A stretch of DNA of 64,000 bases. Source: Carallia brachiata (lineage: Eukaryota; Streptophyta; Magnoliopsida; Malpighiales; Rhizophoraceae). Below the pieces are notes generated by a model. It saw nothing but the letters and a program-made list of their open reading frames with translations, made no database searches and was not told where the DNA came from. The translations under genes and the position numbers were made by a program. The stretch lies in assembly GCA_021464245.1 (NCBI GenBank), contig JADCRB010000035.1, positions 280,762-344,761 on the forward strand. Direction: 5' to 3'. Of this stretch, positions 57,701-64,000 are shown in pieces (position 1 is the first letter of the stretch; every line of letters begins with the position of its first letter).

Positions 57701-60700
57701 TCCCCATTAAACATAGCAGTTCTAAGATTATACTCATAAATAAATAATTTATGATTAAGTCATAAATTAGGAATTGGATATATTCTCTTTTCGCAAGATT
57801 ACGCGGGCTAAAAACACCTGCTATACGTCCAAGACAGCTTTCTACAACTTTGGACTAATCGATTACCACTAATTGCTATATTGGATGGAGTAAATTTTCT
57901 ATCCTATTACAAAATAATTTTGTCTTAAAAGTATTTAGGACTAATCCCTAGACTCCTCTTTATCATCCCTACTTGGATTAACAACTAGACAACCATGTTA
58001 ATTTGGTTGACCATAAGAGTAAAATTCTTAAACAAGATGAAAGTTCAAATCTCATCTCAAATTCTCATATTTTACTTTCAAAAATAAAAAATATAGATGT
58101 AATAACTCAAACGCGCCTTAATTAACAGTCCACATTTCTTGTTTAATATACGGTAAGATCTCCAAGAAATAGCACATCAGGGAAAAAATATGGATTCCAA
58201 GAAATATACGACAAATCAGATATATAACTGTGACTTTCATAAAAATGATGTATGTGCTGCAAGGGGAGAACACTCGTGTGCGGTGTGCCTGCCAGCTTTT
58301 GGTATTCATTGAAAATGTAGACAGCCCAACAAATGAGATTGAATATATACGCCATGGAAAGGACCCAGGATGAAAGCTCCATGACCTTAAGAAAGACATA
58401 TAGTAAATAATGATGGAGACATTTCATGTGCAAATTTAAGCCTTTCAATTTTCCAGTTGGATTTGTTATGTCTTGAAAACAACATAGAATATAATATGTG
58501 CCAAGAAAACAACAGGAATTAACCAACCAAACCGAACAAATTCTAACTCGCAAATGACAAGGGCGGTTTTATCTCAAGTGCCGGCTCACAAAATCATCTT
58601 AATTAGATTCAATAAGTGGAAGTGAAATCTTTATTTGTTCGTGAATTTAGAATATCTTTTGTTTAGTTGTCACAAAATATAAAGTTTGTATGTGAAATTT
58701 GAAGTTCAAACTTTATAACTGATTTATAGTTAATTATATATATATATATATATGATTATGAAAGACAAAAAGAACTACAAATTCTCGTCTGTCACAAATT
58801 TGTATTTAATTTAATTTTCTAGTGTGATCAGCTAATTGATAGACCTTCAACATAAGGTAAAAATTCTGCCAATTTTTAGCCTTCCTTGATGTACCACTTT
58901 TTTAAAATAAAAATTATTTGGTGTATAGACCTCCAATAACCAATTTTTACGTCATACATGTACAAGCTAGATAAAAGTTCTGCCAGCTAATTGATAGTCA
59001 TACAACAAAATACTTAAGTCCGTCAAAAGCCCTAAGAATTCTGTTCTCATCATCCAAATGGACCTCTTCCTTGAAAAAAAACAAGCAGTTGATTATTGAT
59101 ACAAGTTAAAATTTTAAATCCACGCAGGTTACTCATTTTTATTGTTGGTACTCCGGCAGGTTTATTCTAGATACATAGGTAATATACAGAGTCAACATAT
59201 TTGAATTTGCTGTCATAGAAAATACAAAGTTGCAAAATCCATTTTCAATGAGACAGTTTGTCATGTCGTTAGGTTTGGTGACGGTGCATGTGTGTGATGC
59301 CAAGCAAATGAAGGACAACTCAAAGTTTCCAATGATCCAATTCCAACCCAGAATTTGCAACTCTTGGCAATTCCTTTTATTTTATTTTATTTAAATTTAC
59401 ATTGGGTTGTTCATTTTTATTTAATTTATTGTTGTTTGACTAATGACTACGAGGACTCAAAACTTCCCAATCACCATCAGCAACTGGTTAATCCATCTAC
59501 GCAATTTGCTTTGGTGGATTCACAAGTGGTGTGTGCACAATGTCGCACATTAATTGTCCTCTTCTTCTTTGAAATTTTCAATTCTCCTCTTTATTTTAAT
59601 TTGTTGCCTTCAATTATTTATTGTTTGGGCATTGGGCAACCAAAAGAGGTGATTCACAGTTGAAGAAATGATGTCTACAGAGTTTCGCGATGCATCCACA
59701 GGGGGATGTATAATAAAGGAGCTCAAGTTTCGAAGTAGATATGGAACACAATTGCTACAAATTTACATTGACGAGGAGAAACAAGAAATGCAAAATAATA
59801 TATTAAAATGTAATTTTTGTTCGATTTTATTGAAGTTCGACTCTCATTTCTCTCTAATTTTCAGACAAAAGTGGGTTGCTTATAAAAATGCAGGTTAAGT
59901 GTAAAGCCGCCTCAGCAATATTCTCGAACCTGCACTGCCCTTTTCTTCTAACATTTAAACAAACTAACTACTAACTATTTTCCTGTGATAAGAAAAACAA
60001 AAAACGAAAGCCTCATTCTATTGACCTTAAGCTGACACGATAACACTGATAAGGACCTATCGGTCCTTTGTCCTCCAATTCTCAAATGAGCTGCGGCCAC
60101 ATGTCGGCAAAAAGCAGCATTCATACCCGACATGAGGCATGAGGCTTCTTATGAGGGGGACAAGCCATTCCCCGCATAATGAATTACATTTATACAATAC
60201 AGTTACAGCAATTATGTTTTATGTACTCATTGGAGACTATTCAAAGGAAAAGGTGTTTAAAATACTAATTATGGTGGCCTAAGGTTTTAAAAAAGATGTA
60301 TTATTATCTGCTTTTTTTTTTTAGTCTAAATTATTATCTGTCTTGTTGTACATTAAAAAAATATAATAACAATTAATCTGCTTTTGTGATCTTCAACGAA
60401 GTTACAATAGAGTTGAGACCTATACTTGTAGCTTCTTGGGCTGGCTTACCCTAAAAAGTAATTGGGCCACCTTGGGCATCATGGGAACTTGTTGAAGCCT
60501 AAAGTCAAAGCTTACCCAGTAAGACAGATGAGAGTGGAAATGTTGAAATACTTGCCAATGCCATGCAAGTGTCGAATATATATATATATTTTTGCCTCTC
60601 AAGGTTTCAAGCAATGTGCCCAATGCCCAATGACTAAGACTTTTATATTAAATTTTTTGTATCTTTCAATTAGAATTTTAATGGGTTGATATAATATTTT

Positions 60701-62536
60701 CAAAGCCGCTTTAAATGTTAATGGTGATAGCAATCAATTAGAGTGTATTAAACTCACAAACTTAGCATTTGAAAGCTGAAACAAGTTGGCCCAGCAAAAA
60801 AGAAGAAATGAAAGCCAAAGAAAGGCACTCTTTCTTCAGCTGTTTATATTAGTAAAAGAGGATCTAAAGGGGTCTAAATCATTGCCAACATGAGGTTCCA
60901 TTGGAGGGGACACTTGCCCAATTTTTTTCTTTCTTTTGTGGTACTGCTGTTCAGTTTTGTATGTTCCCACTAATTAATCTTGACATCCACATACACCATA
61001 TAGGTAGGTTCAACACATTTTTTTTAGCTAACCCCTATAGAGATTATCGTGCAACGCAATCTTAACAATATTGTCTCAACTTCCTTAAAATGAAATGTTT
61101 GTCTCAACTTCCTAAAAGGTACTTGCTCAAAATAATATTTTTCATGAACATTTTTCAAGTTATGGGCCTTATTCTTTATTCTACAATTCCCCACTTCTCC
61201 CGGGCAATTCCAGCTTTTACTTAGTGTGCCTTTCTAAAAGGCTGCTTAAATGTCTGGTTTGTAAACACATTAGCTAATCTTTCTCGGGATTTAACAGGAT
61301 AAACAACGAATAAAACATCAATTAGAGGAGGCTCAAATTACCCTGAACCTGATCTAGTGCTAACGAAGAACTGTCGTTGACCAGCTCACCTTTATACGAT
61401 ACTCTAGTTCCTGCATTCCACCTCTAGCAATTGCATATATAACAAAAAGATAGTTTATTGACGCACGATTGTATATAAATAGTAATAAGTAACGACATCA
61501 TCTTATTTAAAAGTATTTGATTGTTTTTTTTTAATAAATCTAATTATTTAATAACTCATATCAATTTATTATTACTTTAAATTTTTATAAATGAAGCTAC
61601 TAGAATTTTCCCGAACAAAAATACTAGGTTAAATAATGTGGCACAGATGTACATCAACCAATGTACTACTTAAAGGAACCCTTGAAAAAGGAACCTGGTG
61701 GCGTTGACAGACAATTGTACAAACGACTAGCTCTCTCTTTTTTTTTGGTTTAAAGTTTTTTTTTTTTTTTGTGGGTTGTGTTGTTTCTGTGGCCCATGAT
61801 GATATATATGTGAAAGAAACAGAGGGAGACAAGTGGGCTAATGGCCAATGGGAAGTGGACGCCATTGTTGCAGGCAATTTTCATACAGAAACTAAAGGAG
61901 ATTAAGATGCCCCCACCAATAATGCGCCCTTCACCCGCTACTTGAACTTGGGACCTACTTTTGGTCCCAAATAACATCCAATTTTATTTCCATTATGGTT
62001 CAGTTGCCCATCAGACAATGAGATATACACGAATACTAACGTAGCATTTTATGCGGTGGTATTAGAATTGTCTCTTTTGTGTGGTTTGGAAAAACGAAAA
62101 AGAGATATTTACCAATATTTTAGCGTAAATATCGTTAATGGACTGCTCCCAATGCATATGATATACTCAAATGCAGATTTTTTTTTTCATTAAAAGGTCA
62201 TCGGACCATAAATAATACAATGAATGTAGCTCTCTTAATTTTTTATAAATTACACACCATCACTTTTCAATATTAGAACATAAAAAATGAAAATTTAAGT
62301 TTTAATAACTAAAATGCCCCTAAGGAGCTTCACTGTTTCTTTTTTTTTTTTTGGAAGGGGGTTTATTAACAGTTTCATTGGATTATAAACTATGTAATGC
62401 AAGTAATTTTTCCCTCTTATAATTCTCACACCTTCTTTTCTTAGAAATAAAACTTAAAACCTCTACAATAAAAATCTTATACTTTAAAGTCCTCTCTTAT
62501 AGTTCTATTGAATGTCTTCTGAATGATAGTGGAGCT
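54772..62536. other. Long intergenic region with repeats and protein-like relics
   Basis: AT-rich DNA with (TA)n at 56969-56993, (CT)n at 57609-57625 and an AT run near 58737-58753. At 57985-58080 a segment with AGTTCAAATCTC (RNA polymerase III B-box-like) may be an old tRNA-derived SINE. At 56030-56110 a GAGTTCGAACTAC and CTCGGGCAAT segment resembles a relic in ASHR1 intron 3 (14990-15120). Reverse-strand frames at 58553-58143 and 59360-59139 look faintly protein-like, but lack start or splice support. Confidence 0.45.
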
Positions 62537-62677
62537 TTATCTGTTTTTTTTTGGGTCAATATCTTTGTGCAGCAGATTATACCAAACTTCCTCATACGGA
62601 AAGCCCAGGCCTGCCATCGATAGATCACGACATATTTGCAGATACTGCGAATAGTTAAAAGCCCACATGTAGTCCAT
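62537..62677 (-). pseudogene. Protein-like 46-residue fragment, unidentified
   Basis: Reverse-strand ATG 62677 to TAA 62539-62537. The peptide contains MWAFNYSQYLQICRDLSMAG followed by LGFPYEEVWYNLLHKD, which has the balanced composition of real protein rather than translated AT-rich DNA. I do not recognise the family. It may be the last exon of a gene lost or lying outside the visible splice pattern, or a relic. Confidence 0.3.
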
Positions 62678-63739
62678 AGATCACCAAATTGCCCTCTAAG
62701 GAAATACACAACGGGCTTATTGCAGCCCTACATAGAGTACAACAAAATGCCATATTCATTTTCAATGTACTGAAAAAAAGGAAAAAAAAAAAAAAGATTA
62801 TGGATCTCAGAGCTGAGGTTTCTTAATAGAACTACAGAAGAACCCCACTCAAAGCGGCCTACCATAATCTTTGAGGCAATATCACGTTTTTGAGTACGAT
62901 ATGGTGGTTACGATGCTATTATGAAAAAATATAGAAAAAAAAAAAAAAAACCTTTTCTTCCGAGATGATCTGTGGACTAGTTGCTTCATGCTTTGTGGGG
63001 TCGATCAAATCAACTAACAAAAATTGTGATGCAGCTTTCTTTCGATCATGTGCTAAGAGATGCACTTGTCGGTCATCTCTCATGGATTAATAGTTGTTAC
63101 CAAATTTAAAGTATACTACTCAACGAGACTTTTACATTTGTGAATTCTAAAATAACGAGATTCTTATATTTGTGAGTTCTAAAGTAAAGTTTAGATTGAC
63201 TTATTCAGTCTTCTTTTTGTCTTAATAAAGAGATTATTTTTAAAATTCAAACTTGTAACTACTAAATCATAATAGGGTAACTTTTTTTTCACGTCAAAAC
63301 TCACCATTCATTTATTTTCCTATTTATTTGGGGAATAAAAAAGGTGATAGAGTTGCTTATTCTTGACCAACGGATTATGATAAGGGGGACTTTAAAGGGG
63401 AACACCCCATTCGTCAGACTGTTTGCTCGATTTAGTTGCCGAAAGGCTGAAACATTGATTTGGCATTTTCAAGGCGTTGTTTCTGGCTACGTTTAGTTCC
63501 TTTCGTGAGTATCATTTTTCTTTATTAACTTTTGGGAACGGAATTATGAAAATGACAACTTTTTTTTTTAGGTCAGTATGAAAATGACTAATCGTAACAA
63601 GGTTGCTTGCATCATCCAACCTTAGAATGTACAAACCCAGATTAACCTGTCGCATACCCGAGCCCCCACAGTTTTTTTTTTTTTTTTTGGGTCCTTCAAA
63701 CCCCACAGTAATTTTACAACAAGTGAACCATCCAGCCCC

Positions 63740-64000
63740 ATTTACAAGTCTTCGGCCCAGTTACAATCTGATCTGAAAATTGGGCTGCTCTGTTCCTTAT
63801 TGGCCCTTATAAGTGGGAAAACTGCATAACATCCAACCGAGCATATTGCAGGCAGGCCCGGAGGGTTTATTGGGCTTGAATCGTTATTATTTCGTATGGC
63901 CCTAATTAATGAAGCCCAAACCTAGGGCGCGAATTCGATTGCAATTTACAAACGCCAACTTCTATCTGGATTGGATGCATCAGCTTCAAAATAAATCTAA
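63740..64000 (+). promoter_or_regulatory. Site II-rich promoter of a gene beyond the window end
   Basis: The last 260 bases hold several site II-type elements (TGGGCC/TGGGCT or complements): GGCCCA at 63754-63759, TGGGCT at 63782-63787 and 63871-63876, and AGCCCA at 63913-63918. The last runs into AAACCTAGGG, close to a telo-box. This combination is typical of plant genes for ribosomal, mitochondrial and cell-growth proteins (TCP-regulated). The gene itself would start to the right of the window; direction is inferred. Confidence 0.5.

Noticed and set aside
58118..58553. Reverse-strand hydrophobic frames (136 and 93 residues)
   Set aside because: They suggest a membrane protein relic, but two frames compete over the same bases, no splice structure is convincing, and I recognise no family.
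1..64000. CRISPR arrays, bacterial operons, phage or retrotransposon polyproteins
   Set aside because: No spaced identical repeats, no reverse transcriptase, integrase or transposase frame, and all genes are plant nuclear types with introns.

Overview
The window is nuclear DNA of a eudicot plant. Its genes have many short introns with GT/AG borders, AT-rich introns and intergenic DNA, many microsatellites, and products that belong to plant families. Gene order and protein similarity would fit a woody rosid, possibly Citrus or a relative, but that guess rests on memory and no search was possible. I see no organelle, bacterial or viral genes.

Layout: the 3' end of an E-class pentatricopeptide repeat (PPR) gene (1-582, +); a two-exon gene for a C2H2 zinc-finger protein with a PARP-fold-like C-terminal half (4915-6585, -); a 14-exon ASHR1-type SET/MYND methyltransferase gene (11101-15820, -); traces of a small spliced transcript (about 16.4-18.4 kb, +); a 10-exon biotin-protein ligase gene, HCS1 (19014-24680, +), with a transit-peptide exon; a 10-exon oxysterol-binding-protein-related gene of the ORP1 group (30523-38268, +); and an 8-exon type-B phosphatidylinositol-4-phosphate 5-kinase gene with MORN repeats (49026-52735, +). 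The last 260 bases look like the promoter of a further gene. Between these lie long AT-rich intergenic stretches with simple repeats, a dispersed AT-rich repeat family, two short tandem duplications and a few GC-richer islands that may be orphan promoters or small genes.

These are unrelated housekeeping and signalling genes, not a cluster. ORP1 (lipid transfer) and PIP5K (PtdIns(4,5)P2 synthesis) both act in membrane lipid signalling, but nothing in the sequence links them.

The most important observation is technical. Three of the conserved genes (ASHR1, HCS1, ORP1) carry short frame-breaking deletions in otherwise well-preserved exons: eight missing bases in six or seven events, all deletions, with every splice site intact. 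PIP5K, the zinc-finger gene and the PPR end are unbroken. This fits residual indel errors in a long-read assembly better than three independent pseudogenes, so these genes are annotated here as probably functional. I found no clear sign of a new biological system. The best biological leads are a splice-dependent choice of start in HCS1, a FFAT-like motif in ORP1, upstream ORFs in the PIP5K leader, an orphan G-box promoter and a GC-rich palindrome cluster.
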